64,000 nucleotides of DNA, taken from positions 1-64,000 of the forward strand of contig CAJJZS010000003.1 in assembly GCA_905197685.1 (NCBI GenBank). The letters are read 5' to 3'. The notes below the pieces were generated by a model. That model was given only the letters and a program-made list of their open reading frames with translations. It did no database searches and was not told the DNA's origin. The position numbers were made by a program, and so were the translations under genes. The stretch comes from an uncultured Oscillospiraceae bacterium. Its GTDB lineage: Bacteria; Bacillota; Clostridia; Oscillospirales; Ruminococcaceae. Positions 25,328 to 34,030 of this stretch are shown here, one piece after another. How positions within the stretch are numbered: position 1 is the first letter of the stretch; each line of letters begins with the position of its first letter.

Positions 25328-27544
25328 ATGGCACGAAAAAAACAAGCGGAATTATCCCGCCCGCAGAATAATGCGAAAGCGTATATTGAACACGCGGGAG
25401 AAATTATCGACCAGAAGATTACCAGTACGCTGGAAAAAAACTATATGCCCTACGCGATGAGCGTCATCGTTTCCCGAGCCATTCCGGAAATTGACGGGTT
25501 TAAGCCTTCTCATCGAAAATTGCTGTACACCATGTACAAGATGGGGCTGCTGACCGGGGCAAGAACAAAATCTGCAAATGTAGTGGGTTCTACCATGAAG
25601 CTCAACCCGCACGGAGATATGGCAATTTATGAAACGATGGTGCGCCTGGCAAGAGGAAACGAGGCTCTGCTGCACCCTTATGTGGATTCCAAAGGAAACT
25701 TCGGAAAGGCATATTCCCGGGATATGGCGTTTGCGGCATCCCGATATACCGAGGTAAAGCTGGACCCAATTTGTCAGGAATTGTTTCGGGATATTGACAA
25801 GGATACCGTTGATTTTGTTGATAACTATGACAATAAATTGAAAGAACCGACCTTGCTGCCGGTGACTTTTCCGTCCATTCTGGTCAATGCAAACACCGGA
25901 ATTGCAGTCGGAATGGCAAGCTCGATTTGTCCGTTTAATTTGGAAGAAGTATGCAACACCACAATCGAACTGATTAAGAATCCAAAGCATGACATCGCGC
26001 TTACTTTAACAGCTCCCGATTTTCCGGGCGGCGGTCAGTTGATTTATAATCCGGACGATATGAACAAAATTTATCGTACCGGAAGAGGCTCCTTTAAGGT
26101 AAGAGCGCGCTGGCATTATGATAAAACCTGCAACTGTATTGAAATTACAGAAATTCCTCCGACTACCACCACCGAAGCGATTATTGACAAGGTGGTTGAT
26201 ATGATTAAATCCAATAAAATTCGGGAAATTTCCGATATGAGGGATGAAACCGATTTATCTGGATTGAAGTTAGCGGTAGATTTAAAAAGGGGAAGCGACC
26301 CTGATGCGGTTATGCAAAAGCTCTATCGCTTTACCCCCTTGGAGGACAGTTTTTCCTGTAACTTTAATGTGCTGATTGCCGGAACACCGAGGGTAATGGG
26401 CGTTCGGGAATTGTTGGAAGAATGGATTGCTTTCCGCAGAGAGTGCGTAAAGCGCAGAGTCGCTTTTGATTTAAATAAGAAGAAAGAAAAACTGCATTTG
26501 CTGGAAGGCTTAAAGAAAATTCTTTTGGATATTGATAAGGCAATCCGCATTATCCGGGAAACCGAATCGGAGGAGGAAGTGGTTCCGAATCTGATGATTT
26601 CATTCGGAATCGACCAGATACAGGCAGAATATGTAGCGGAGATTAAGCTGCGGCATATCAATCAGGAATATATTTTAAAGCGCACCGATGAGGTGGGACA
26701 GCTGCAATCGGAAATTGAAGAGATGGAAGGAATCTTATCGGACTCCAGAAAGGTTAGCCGCATCATCATTTCCGAATTAAAGAATGTCATTAAAAATTAT
26801 GCGCAGCCGAGAAGAACGCTGCTGTTGATGCACGAGGAAATTCAGCCGTTTACCGAGGAAACGGTAATAGATAATTATCCGGTGAATCTGTTCTTTACAA
26901 GGGAAGCGTATTTTAAAAAGATTACCCCGCAGTCATTCAGAATGTCCAGTGAGCAGTATCTCAAAGAAGGCGATGAGGTTATTCAGCATACAGAAGGCTC
27001 CAACACCGACCATCTGCTCTTTTTCAGCGATAAAGGGCAGGTGTACAAAAGCCGTGCGTGTGAGTTTGAGGACACCAAAGCCAGCGTTTTGGGAGACTTT
27101 GTGCCGGCAAAATTGGGAATGGACGAGGGAGAAAACGCTCTGTATATGGCAGTAACGCCGGATTACGAGGGATATTTGCTGTTTTTCTTTGAAAACGGAA
27201 AGGTGGCAAAGGTAAATCTCAACGCTTACGCAACCAAAACCAATCGCCGCAAGCTGATGAAGGCGTACAGTATAAAGGAAAAACTGAGCGCGATTTTGTG
27301 TATCCGTGAGGATTGCCGAATCTTAATCTCGGCAAGCAACGGCAGAGTTTTGTTGCTTAATACCGCCATGATTCCGGCAAAAGCGACCAAAGATAACCAG
27401 GGGGTTCCGGTTATGAAGTTGACCAAAGGGGCAACGGTTGTTTGTGCAGAGGTATATGAAGAAGGTTCGATTGAGGAAGAGCACCATTATATTCCGAAAG
27501 AACTGCCTTCCCGCGGTGATTTTTTAAAGATGGCGCAGGTGTAG
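25328..27544 (+). CDS. Type IIA DNA topoisomerase, subunit A (ParC-like)
   Basis: This 738-residue breakage-reunion subunit is the partner of the upstream gene, 45 bases away. It has the winged-helix region VSRAIPEIDGFKPSHRKLLYTM, and the catalytic tyrosine is Y140 in AASRYTEVKL, followed by FVDNYDNKLKEPTLLP. The C-terminal half after residue 520 looks like a GyrA/ParC beta-pinwheel but lacks a clear GyrA-box (QRRGGKG), so topoisomerase IV-like decatenation is more likely than supercoiling. That is inference. ATG 25328 is preferred over an upstream TTG because GAGGGA lies ten bases before it. Confidence 0.87.
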   Translation: MARKKQAELSRPQNNAKAYIEHAGEIIDQKITSTLEKNYMPYAMSVIVSRAIPEIDGFKPSHRKLLYTMYKMGLLTGARTKSANVVGSTMKLNPHGDMAIYETMVRLARGNEALLHPYVDSKGNFGKAYSRDMAFAASRYTEVKLDPICQELFRDIDKDTVDFVDNYDNKLKEPTLLPVTFPSILVNANTGIAVGMASSICPFNLEEVCNTTIELIKNPKHDIALTLTAPDFPGGGQLIYNPDDMNKIYRTGRGSFKVRARWHYDKTCNCIEITEIPPTTTTEAIIDKVVDMIKSNKIREISDMRDETDLSGLKLAVDLKRGSDPDAVMQKLYRFTPLEDSFSCNFNVLIAGTPRVMGVRELLEEWIAFRRECVKRRVAFDLNKKKEKLHLLEGLKKILLDIDKAIRIIRETESEEEVVPNLMISFGIDQIQAEYVAEIKLRHINQEYILKRTDEVGQLQSEIEEMEGILSDSRKVSRIIISELKNVIKNYAQPRRTLLLMHEEIQPFTEETVIDNYPVNLFFTREAYFKKITPQSFRMSSEQYLKEGDEVIQHTEGSNTDHLLFFSDKGQVYKSRACEFEDTKASVLGDFVPAKLGMDEGENALYMAVTPDYEGYLLFFFENGKVAKVNLNAYATKTNRRKLMKAYSIKEKLSAILCIREDCRILISASNGRVLLLNTAMIPAKATKDNQGVPVMKLTKGATVVCAEVYEEGSIEEEHHYIPKELPSRGDFLKMAQV

Positions 27545-27550
27545 AAAAAT

Positions 27551-27588
27551 AAAAAGGAGTCGATTCATTTTGAATCGACTCCTTTTTC
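27551..27588. terminator. Bidirectional terminator between topoisomerase operon and gdhA
   Basis: AAAAAGGAGTCGATTCA (27551-27567) pairs perfectly with TGAATCGACTCCTTTTT (27571-27587) around TTT. A and T runs on both sides allow use by both convergent transcripts. Confidence 0.93.
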
Positions 27589-27616
27589 GACATTACAGAT
27601 ACGGTAAAAGCAATTT

Positions 27617-28963
27617 TTATACAATTCCCTGAGCCATCATTGCCTGAGCAATTTTGGTAAATCCGGCGATGTTTGCCCCTGCCAGCAGATTTCCCTCCAT
27701 TTGATATTCTTTAGAAGCATTGTAGACATTGTGGAAAATATCCACCATAATATGACGCAGTTTTTCATCGACTTCCTGCTCGTTCCAAGAATATTTCATG
27801 GAATTTTGACACATTTCCAAACCGCTGGTTGCAACTCCTCCTGCATTTGCCGCTTTACCCGGAGCATACAGAATACCGGAAGATTGAAACAGAGCAACAG
27901 CGTCAAGGGAACATGGCATATTTGCCCCTTCCGCAACCAACTTCACTCCGTTTGCAATCAGCGTGCGAGCGTCTTCTGCAAGCAGCTCATTCTGTGTTGC
28001 GCAAGGCAGGGCAATTTCGCAGGGAACTGTCCAAATACCGCGTCCCTCGTGATATTCTGCCGTAGGTACTTCATTGAGATATTCTTTGATTCTTCCGCGG
28101 CGAACTTCTTTAATTTGTTTGACAACAGAAAGGTTGATGCCGTTTGGGTCATGGATATATCCGTCCGAATCGGAAAGAGCGACAACCTTTGCGCCCAGTT
28201 CCTGCGCTTTTTCTGCGGCATAGATTGCAACGTTTCCCGAACCGGAAATGACGGTGATTTTATCTTGTAAGGTGTCCTTTGCCATAACATCAAGCATTTC
28301 CCGGACAAAATAAAGCAAACCGTATCCGGTTGCCTGAGTGCGTACTAGGGAACCGCCATAGGTTAAGCCTTTTCCGGTTAAGATGCCCGAAAATTCGTTG
28401 CGAAGACGCTTATACTGTCCGAACAGATAACCGATTTCTCTGCCGCCCACTCCAATGTCACCGGCAGGCACGTCGGTCTGCGCGCCGATGTGTCGGGAAA
28501 GCTCGGTCATAAAGCTTTGACAGAATCGCATGATTTCCGCATCGGATTTTCCCTTGGGGTCAAAATCGCTGCCGCCTTTTCCTCCGCCCATCGGCAGACC
28601 GGTTAAGCTGTTTTTAAAAATCTGCTCAAAAGCAAGGAATTTAATAATGGAAAGATTGACGCTTGGATGAAAACGCAGACCGCCCTTATAAGGACCGATT
28701 GCAGAATTAAACTGAACGCGGTAGCCGCGATTTACCTGCGTTTTGCCCTGATCGTCCTGCCATGCAACGCGAAAGCTGACAGTGCGCTCCGGTTCGACTA
28801 GGCGTTCCATTAAGCCTGCCGACTCATATTCGGGATGTTTTTCAATCACAGGTTCTAAGGTGGAAAGCACCTCGGTAACTGCGTTTAAAAACTCAGGTTC
28901 ATTACAGTCCCTTTGGCAGACTTGATTATAAACTTTTTGAAGGTATGGATTTTTGATGCTCAT
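27617..28963 (-). CDS. gdhA: NADP-specific glutamate dehydrogenase
   Basis: This 448-residue hexameric enzyme assimilates ammonium onto 2-oxoglutarate. Family motifs include QFNSAIGPYKGGLRFHPSVN with its substrate lysine, GLPMGGGKGGSDFDPKGKSD, QTDVPAGDIGVGGREIGY and the nucleotide fold VISGSGNVAIYAAEK. The length and the GGSDFDP wording place it in the NADP-type family I. AGGAG precedes the ATG, and a perfectly spaced promoter lies directly upstream on the minus strand. It is a single-gene unit, divergent from rnpB. Confidence 0.96.
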   Translation of the reverse strand: MSIKNPYLQKVYNQVCQRDCNEPEFLNAVTEVLSTLEPVIEKHPEYESAGLMERLVEPERTVSFRVAWQDDQGKTQVNRGYRVQFNSAIGPYKGGLRFHPSVNLSIIKFLAFEQIFKNSLTGLPMGGGKGGSDFDPKGKSDAEIMRFCQSFMTELSRHIGAQTDVPAGDIGVGGREIGYLFGQYKRLRNEFSGILTGKGLTYGGSLVRTQATGYGLLYFVREMLDVMAKDTLQDKITVISGSGNVAIYAAEKAQELGAKVVALSDSDGYIHDPNGINLSVVKQIKEVRRGRIKEYLNEVPTAEYHEGRGIWTVPCEIALPCATQNELLAEDARTLIANGVKLVAEGANMPCSLDAVALFQSSGILYAPGKAANAGGVATSGLEMCQNSMKYSWNEQEVDEKLRHIMVDIFHNVYNASKEYQMEGNLLAGANIAGFTKIAQAMMAQGIV

Positions 28964-28996
28964 ATCGGAACACTCCTGACTTTCTTTTTTTAACCT

Positions 28997-29025
28997 ATTA
29001 TATACCTATCGCGGCAGATTTTCAA
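28997..29025 (-). promoter_or_regulatory. Promoter of gdhA
   Basis: On the minus strand TTGAAA (29025-29020), a 17-base spacer and TATAAT (29002-28997). Confidence 0.75.
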
Positions 29026-29046
29026 TTCTTATCCCAAAGATAATGA

Positions 29047-29075
29047 TTGACTATTTTTATAAAATAAGATATAAT
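29047..29075 (+). promoter_or_regulatory. Promoter of rnpB
   Basis: TTGACT (29047-29052), a 17-base spacer and TATAAT (29070-29075). The predicted start at about 29082 coincides with the first paired base of the RNase P RNA. Confidence 0.85.
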
Positions 29076-29081
29076 TTGATG

Positions 29082-29446
29082 GTGAGTAAACAGGGTGGCA
29101 GCGGGCATCGGGGCAACCCGATGAATGAGGAAAGTCCGGGCTTCACAGGGCAGGATAGCTGCTAACGGCAGCCGAAGGCGACTTTAGGGAAAGTGCAACA
29201 GAGAGATACCGCCGGAAATCTTTCCGGTAAGGGTGGAAAGGCGAGGTAAGAGCTCACCGGGGCGCAGAAGACTGCGCTGCCATGTAAACCCTATCCGAAG
29301 CAACACCGTGACTGCAAAAAGAAAGACGGCTGCCCGCCGTCCCTTTTTATGAGAATATCAGCGGTCTATGTGGCTTGAACCGTCGAGCAATCGCCGGTCT
29401 AGATAGATTGTCACCATAACAGAACCCGGCTTATTTGTTTACTCAC
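29082..29446 (+). ncRNA. rnpB: RNase P RNA component
   Basis: This catalytic RNA matures the 5' end of tRNAs. The ends GTGAGTAAAC and GTTTACTCAC pair as helix P1. The conserved core GAGGAAAGTCCGGGCTTCAC lies near the 5' side, CCGGCGTAAG-type J elements occur in the middle, and the 3' side contains ATAACAGAACCCGGCTTA. The length of about 365 nt and this core fit an A-type RNA. It has its own promoter and terminator and is divergent from gdhA. Confidence 0.95.
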
Positions 29447-29456
29447 CCAGCAGTAT

Positions 29457-29488
29457 AAAAATCCCCACCGTTTGGCGGGGATTTTTTT
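29457..29488 (+). terminator. Terminator of rnpB
   Basis: AAAAATCCCCACC pairs with GGCGGGGATTTTT with one A-C mismatch, followed by T residues. Confidence 0.88.
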
Positions 29489-29511
29489 GTGCCTTTTTAG
29501 AATAAGACAAC

Positions 29512-29544
29512 AAAAAACGGACGAGGAATAACCTGTCCGTTTTT
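29512..29544 (-). terminator. Terminator of secG
   Basis: AAAAACGGAC and GTCCGTTTTT form a stem with a 12-base loop. It lies 20 bases behind the secG stop on the minus strand. Confidence 0.75.
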
Positions 29545-29563
29545 GATGCTTTTGATATAAAAA

Positions 29564-29809
29564 TTATGCGGTAAATTTATCAACAATAGAAACAAGGATA
29601 GTAAGTGCAAAGAAAACAACTGTGAGAATCTTTGTTCCCTTTACCAGCATAGCATCTCTTGTTCTGCCATAGTTACGACCAACAGATTCGGACTGACCGC
29701 CTGTCAAAGCAGACATTCCTTTTTTGCTTTCCTGCATGGAAACCAAAGCGATAATCATAATGGAAGCAAGAATCAGAACAACAGCACAGATAATATCAAT
29801 TACGCCCAT
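29564..29809 (-). CDS. secG: Preprotein translocase subunit SecG
   Basis: This 81-residue membrane protein of the SecYEG channel has two hydrophobic segments (about residues 3-22 and 58-77), with the conserved loop MQESKKGMSALTGGQSES between them, typical of SecG. The start MGVIDII is chosen because AGGAGG lies seven bases upstream. A longer frame starts eight codons earlier without a site. It is usually followed by rnr or smpB, which are not found here. Confidence 0.93.
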   Translation of the reverse strand: MGVIDIICAVVLILASIMIIALVSMQESKKGMSALTGGQSESVGRNYGRTRDAMLVKGTKILTVVFFALTILVSIVDKFTA

Positions 29810-29894
29810 TGTAAACCTCCTAAAGACTGACAAATAAGATTCAGGAACTGTCCGCGAAGGCAGAACTCTCCCTCATCATGACTTAACTCTATAC

Positions 29895-29923
29895 ATCATA
29901 TCACAAAACTGCCCTTTTTTCAA
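29895..29923 (-). promoter_or_regulatory. Promoter of secG
   Basis: On the minus strand TTGAAA (29923-29918), a 17-base spacer and TATGAT (29900-29895), giving a leader of about 80 bases. Confidence 0.65.
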
Positions 29924-30075
29924 GTATCGGTGCGGTATTTTCCGCAATAAATTTTTAGATTGGAGCAGAAAAAAGGAATAATCCGCAAAAGAAAGGGTAT
30001 CATAGAACTGTTCCCTTTTGCGTTTGTACGGGGACAGCAAAAATCCGGCTGTCATCACCTTGTTTTAAAACAGTG

Positions 30076-30108
30076 AGGATACCGGTAAAAAGAATCCGGT
30101 ATCCTTTT
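30076..30108. terminator. Hairpin between secG and the diguanylate cyclase gene
   Basis: AGGATACCGG (30076-30085) pairs with CCGGTATCCT (30096-30105), followed on the plus strand by TTTTG. It is the strongest structure in the 350-base gap between secG and the GGDEF gene. A smaller AATCGG/CCGATT hairpin lies at about 30125-30140. It may end the GGDEF transcript. No gene was recognised in this gap. Confidence 0.5.
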
Positions 30109-30179
30109 GTCTGTTTTTCGGTATGAATCGGAACACCGATTTTGAAAAAAGGCAGACGCAGGGAAATCGGATTCTTTTT

Positions 30180-32522
30180 TTATAAATTATCGTTATAGAT
30201 GTGGAAATCTGCCTTTCCGGTTGCCTTAACCGAATACAACGCCTTATCTGCCTTGTTGTACAGCTCCTCAAAGGTGCAGCCGTGCATGGGAACAAGGGCA
30301 ACACCGGCAGAAGCGGATACCTGAACCGAACGGTTGTTTTCGGTGTAGCAGAGATGCAGCTTTTTCAGCAAACTTTCCAGGTTTCTGGGAATCGCGTCGA
30401 TAGGAATGTTTTTTAGAAAAACGACAAACTCATCTCCGGCAAGACGGCAGAGAATATCGTATTCGCGGAAATGCTGACGCATAATTTCGGCAATATCCTG
30501 AATGGCTCGGTCGCCCGTTTGATGTCCCAGTGTATCATTGAGCATTTTAAAATTGTCCAAATCCAGAATAACAAAGGCATGAACAATACCGGAATTTTTG
30601 TCAATCAATGAAGCGGTGTTCTCTAAAAAGAGGTTAATCTGTTCGGTACCTCCGCCTCGATTGTACAGCGAGGTAAGAAAGTCGCGGTCAGCTCGCTCGG
30701 AAAGCATGAGTTCCCGGTGTTTTTGCTCGTCGATATTTTTTAAGACAAGGTAGGCGATAGGTCGCGAGGTTTCGCTGTCCGGCTCAATGTTGGTTTCACA
30801 TTCCAGCCAGACAGGAATTCCGTTTCGGTCAAAACAACGATATTCGGTAACGATTTTGTGGATTCCATTCTCATATTGGGATAGCACAAAATCAATGTTA
30901 ATGCTCTCAATCAGCTCTTTCCGATAGGAAGCATCAACATATTGGTCAATCATGTTTCGGATGGTTTCTTGGAAGGGGAGAGCAGAATGGGAGGAGAACG
31001 GAATTTTTTCCGAAGCATAAAGAATAATGTCATTTTGTAAATCCACCACTAAAAATCCAAACATTCGGGAAAGCAGCTGCCCCTGTACGGCAATCTCCTT
31101 TTTCATGTGTACCTTTTCGGTAATATCCTCTACTGCGCCCACAAAGAAATTAACGGTGTTTTCACGGCTTTCCAGCGATTTAATACAGATATGATAATTG
31201 CGCAGAGAATGACTGATTTCCAATAAAAAGTCATAGTTTAAAGTACCTTTTTCATACTCTAACGCTGCAAAAATATTCTGTACCATTTCAGACAATCCCG
31301 GAGTTTCGGGTAGATATGCCGTTAAAGTGTGGGAAGCGTTTTGGACTGTTTCGGGCAGGGCAAGGCGCAGCCGTTCACGGTTGATAATGCGCAGTTCATC
31401 TTGTTTATGGTTATAAATCAGAAAAACAGAACTGCTGCCAGATACGGCGATATGGGTCATTTGGTTGTTTAATTGCAGCTGTCCGTAAAGACCGAAGAAA
31501 TATTTTTTTTCTCGCAGCAGATTGCGAATCAAAAAGGCGCACAGCAGCAAAATGGGAATGACCACCTGAATAATCAAAAGGTAAACGTTATTTCCCAGCA
31601 GATAGTGCAGATTTTTGGAGATACCCGCTTTGTTTACTACGGTGACAATGCACCAGTCGGTTATTGAAAGCGGCGCAAAAAAGGCGAGAAATTCTTCTTC
31701 TCCGTTGTCCACCTCGGTTAAAACAGGAGAACCGCCCTTTACCTGTTTAATGATGGTGTCAGCGGGAATAGTGCTTTCCACCAGTTTTAACCCGTCAAAC
31801 AGGTTGCTGTCGAAAACAATGGGGTGGGATAGATTTTCCCGAAAGATATAATTTCCGTTTTGGTCAATTAGTTGAATATACTGGTTATCGTCCTCGATGG
31901 TGGTATTTTGATAGAGATTGACCGATTGGAGCGCAATCGTTGCATACAGTACGCCACGCACCTTTCCAACGCTGTCGAGAACAGAAACGGAAACAATAAA
32001 AGTGGTTTCTCCTTTGTTGGTCGGAATACAACTTTTACTGCCGGAAATGGAATATCCGTCCCGCAGCGCCTGCTGAAAGAAGGAAAGATTTTTTACCTGA
32101 AGTTGGCTGCCGTCGGTAAGGGAAGCGTTTCCCTGTAAATCTGCCAATCCTAAATTTTGAAATCCAAGATGAGATTGCAGCATCAAACGCTTGAGGTAGT
32201 CCATATTTTCTTCGGCGAGCAGTTCCTCCTCATCTTCCAAGGAAAGGGAAATGCTGCGCAAAATGTCAAGATGATTTTTTAATCTGGTTTCTACTAAAAC
32301 AGCGCCCTGTGAGGCTAAGTCTACTAAGGTTCGTTCCTGCATTTCCGCTGCCCGATTACGAATTGTGTGATAAAATCCAAACAAAGAGATTAGAATAAAA
32401 ATAGAAACAAAGATAGGCAGGCAGATGGAACCTAAATAAGAGCCGGGCTTCATCTGTTGCAGCGCCTCGTCAAGGACACGGTAGGTGGGAGAATTTTTTT
32501 GTTCTTGTTGTTCTTGCATCAT
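30180..32522 (-). CDS. Membrane-bound diguanylate cyclase with dCache sensor
   Basis: This 780-residue protein makes cyclic di-GMP. A membrane helix (about 30-52) is followed by an extracellular dCache-type sensor (about 55-300, with SGSKSCIPTNKGETTFIVSVSV and GVLYATIALQSVNLYQ typical of Cache domains), a second helix near 310-333, one or two PAS-like regions, and a C-terminal GGDEF domain. The signature reads AGDEF in RLAGDEFVVF, which is usually active. The inhibitory I-site RxxD is present as REYD five residues before it. The start MMQEQQ is chosen because AAGGAAG lies four to seven bases upstream. No EAL domain or effector is adjacent. Confidence 0.88.
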   Translation of the reverse strand: MMQEQQEQKNSPTYRVLDEALQQMKPGSYLGSICLPIFVSIFILISLFGFYHTIRNRAAEMQERTLVDLASQGAVLVETRLKNHLDILRSISLSLEDEEELLAEENMDYLKRLMLQSHLGFQNLGLADLQGNASLTDGSQLQVKNLSFFQQALRDGYSISGSKSCIPTNKGETTFIVSVSVLDSVGKVRGVLYATIALQSVNLYQNTTIEDDNQYIQLIDQNGNYIFRENLSHPIVFDSNLFDGLKLVESTIPADTIIKQVKGGSPVLTEVDNGEEEFLAFFAPLSITDWCIVTVVNKAGISKNLHYLLGNNVYLLIIQVVIPILLLCAFLIRNLLREKKYFFGLYGQLQLNNQMTHIAVSGSSSVFLIYNHKQDELRIINRERLRLALPETVQNASHTLTAYLPETPGLSEMVQNIFAALEYEKGTLNYDFLLEISHSLRNYHICIKSLESRENTVNFFVGAVEDITEKVHMKKEIAVQGQLLSRMFGFLVVDLQNDIILYASEKIPFSSHSALPFQETIRNMIDQYVDASYRKELIESINIDFVLSQYENGIHKIVTEYRCFDRNGIPVWLECETNIEPDSETSRPIAYLVLKNIDEQKHRELMLSERADRDFLTSLYNRGGGTEQINLFLENTASLIDKNSGIVHAFVILDLDNFKMLNDTLGHQTGDRAIQDIAEIMRQHFREYDILCRLAGDEFVVFLKNIPIDAIPRNLESLLKKLHLCYTENNRSVQVSASAGVALVPMHGCTFEELYNKADKALYSVKATGKADFHIYNDNL

Positions 32523-32653
32523 AAAACTTCCTTTAATCATCAACAATCGGATTTTAAATTGCGATGCTTCTTCTACTATCTTAACAGGAAAAAGAGAAGT
32601 TGGCAACTCTAAAGAACGGATTCATTTTTTTCTAAAAAACACGGTGAGTGGTA

Positions 32654-32682
32654 TTGACTTTTCAGGGAAAATATTGTATTAT
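32654..32682 (+). promoter_or_regulatory. Promoter of tRNA-Leu
   Basis: TTGACT (32654-32659), a 17-base spacer and TATTAT (32677-32682), with predicted start about 15 bases before the tRNA. Confidence 0.65.
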
Positions 32683-32703
32683 TTGATAGTACATTTGTGC
32701 AAC

Positions 32704-32790
32704 GCCGCTGTGGTGGAATAGGCAGACACAAGGGACTTAAAATCCCTCGGAGTAAAATCCGTACCGGTTCAAGTCCGGTCAGCGGCACCA
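32704..32790 (+). tRNA. tRNA-Leu, anticodon TAA
   Basis: The acceptor arms GCCGCTG and CAGCGGC pair perfectly, followed by ACCA with encoded CCA. The anticodon stem AGGGA/TCCCT closes the loop CTTAAAA with anticodon TAA. A long variable arm (CGGAGTAAAATCCG) marks a class II tRNA. The T arm is CCGGTTCAAGTCCGG. Confidence 0.96.
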
Positions 32791-32936
32791 AAAAATCCCA
32801 AACCGTTTGGTTTGGGATTTTTTTATGAAAAGAAACGGACTTGAACCGAACTCAAGCTCCGGTCAGCGGCACCAAAAAAAGTTCCAAACCGTTTGGGTTT
32901 GGGATTTTTTTATGAAAAGAAACGGACTTGGAACCG
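32770..32936 (+). repeat. Tandem duplication of the tRNA-Leu 3' end and terminator
   Basis: An 83-base unit (32770-32852), made of the T-arm end, acceptor strand, CCA and terminator, is repeated imperfectly at 32853-32936 with a few inserted bases (CAAGCTCC for CAAGTCC, GTTTGGG for GTTTGG). Each unit also ends with CGGACTTGAACCG or a close variant, the reverse complement of the tRNA T-arm CGGTTCAAGTCCG. No integrase or mobile gene is near. Confidence 0.85.
32791..32824 (+). terminator. Terminator of tRNA-Leu
   Basis: AAAAATCCCAAACC (32791-32804) pairs with GGTTTGGGATTTTT (32809-32822) around GTTT. A second, slightly altered copy of this terminator occurs 85 bases further on. Confidence 0.92.
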
Positions 32937-32964
32937 TACAAAAAGTTAAATTATAAAGATAAAG

Positions 32965-33004
32965 AAAAGAGGAGCTGCCTTTGTAAAAAAGGCAGCTCCT
33001 CTTT
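32965..33004 (-). terminator. Terminator of the PadR-HAAS-secreted protein operon
   Basis: AAAAGAGGAGCTGCCTTT pairs with AAAGGCAGCTCCTCTTTT around a short loop. It lies about 30 bases after the last minus-strand gene of the operon. Confidence 0.88.
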
Positions 33005-33035
33005 TTGGTAGGTATAAAAGGAGAAAATGAGGACA

Positions 33036-33497
33036 TTATTTGACATTTCCGTTTTTGTCACAACGGATAGAAAGGGAAGCGCTTTTGCTTGCGCCAAATG
33101 AGGAAGAAAAAGTACCTTCTCCGTAAGCGGTGCTTCCCGAGGTATAGGCATCATGGCTGTCACAAGACCAAACTCTATCAGAAATAGAATAAGAGGTAGA
33201 AGCACTGTCGGCAGAAGATGAACTTCCGTTATAAGAGAAAGTAGCGTGCAAGGTTAATTTCCAAAGAGTAGAACCAGAAGGACTGCGATAGGTAAATACT
33301 TTAGATGTCCTTTTACTGGAACGCTCAGAATAACAGATGGAATCCGATTCGTACAAGGTGATGGTAACGGAATCGCCGTTTTTCAACAAAACGGTTTCTT
33401 CATGCACTAACTTTTGCGGCTCGTTTGAGGCAAAAGCAACGCAGCTGAGAGAGAACAAGAGCAACAAACTCAGAGAAAGGGAAAGTAATTTTTTCAT
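33036..33497 (-). CDS. Small secreted serine-rich protein, unknown function
   Basis: This 153-residue exported protein has a clear signal peptide (MKKLLSLSLSLLLLFSLSCVAFAS). The mature part is rich in Ser, Thr and aromatic residues and probably forms a small beta structure: TLWKLTLHATFSYNGSSS, VWSCDSHDAYTSGSTAYG and SASLSIRCDKNGNVK at the end. It has two mature cysteines (in YESDSICYSE and WSCDSH) plus one in the C-terminal RCDK. It resembles other uncharacterised clostridial exported proteins found beside PadR genes. It is last in a three-gene minus-strand operon, 24 bases after the HAAS-like gene. No enzymatic motif is seen. Confidence 0.75.
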   Translation of the reverse strand: MKKLLSLSLSLLLLFSLSCVAFASNEPQKLVHEETVLLKNGDSVTITLYESDSICYSERSSKRTSKVFTYRSPSGSTLWKLTLHATFSYNGSSSSADSASTSYSISDRVWSCDSHDAYTSGSTAYGEGTFSSSFGASKSASLSIRCDKNGNVK

Positions 33498-33521
33498 AGA
33501 AACACCCGTCCTTTTTTATAT

Positions 33522-34007
33522 TTATTCCGATTCGGAATATACGATAATGTTGGTTGCTTTTTTGTCAGCAAGATTTTCGGGATTTAAATATTTTTCAACC
33601 GGGTCAAAATCGGGAGAGTCCCAATCGTCCGGTGCAGGTTCTTCTGGATAAACAAAGGTGATAATTTCCGATTTGGATTCATCTCCTGAATGCACCCAAA
33701 ATTGATAGAAAATAACAGAAAGTATGAGTAAGAGCAGGCATAAAACAGAGATAATAAAAAGAAAGATGTGTTTTTGCCGTTGACCGGAATTTTGTAAAAC
33801 TTCTGTTTCCAAGCTGTCCATAAAGTCTGCCGCCACCTGCTCAGGGGAACCAAAATGGTTCACAACCTGTGCATAGTCGGCATTGGTTTCTTCGCTGAAC
33901 TGCCGTAGTTCCGATTCAAGGTCAGAGAGGAATTTCCGCTTTAAAACGGAGGAACAGGTGATTTGTTTTTTAATAGAATGAAGATAGGTGTGATAGGTCT
34001 GTTCCAT
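33522..34007 (-). CDS. HAAS/DUF1700-like membrane protein
   Basis: The 161-residue protein has an N-terminal HAAS-type helical domain (residues 1-70: LKRKFLSDLESELRQFSEE, ADYAQVVNHFGSPEQVAADF), then one membrane helix (about 80-103, HIFLFIISVLCLLLLILSVI), then an acidic proline-rich tail, probably outside the cell. Such proteins (DUF1700/DUF6120-like) are commonly encoded beside PadR regulators and may act as membrane partners, with mechanism unknown. It lies 23 bases after padR and 24 before the secreted protein gene. Confidence 0.8.
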   Translation of the reverse strand: MEQTYHTYLHSIKKQITCSSVLKRKFLSDLESELRQFSEETNADYAQVVNHFGSPEQVAADFMDSLETEVLQNSGQRQKHIFLFIISVLCLLLLILSVIFYQFWVHSGDESKSEIITFVYPEEPAPDDWDSPDFDPVEKYLNPENLADKKATNIIVYSESE

Positions 34008-34030
34008 AAGAAAACCCCTTTGTTCTCGAA

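Noticed and set aside
32770..32936. attL/attR of an integrated element at tRNA-Leu
   Set aside because: The two copies are directly adjacent (83-base period) with no integrase, relaxase or phage gene between or near them.
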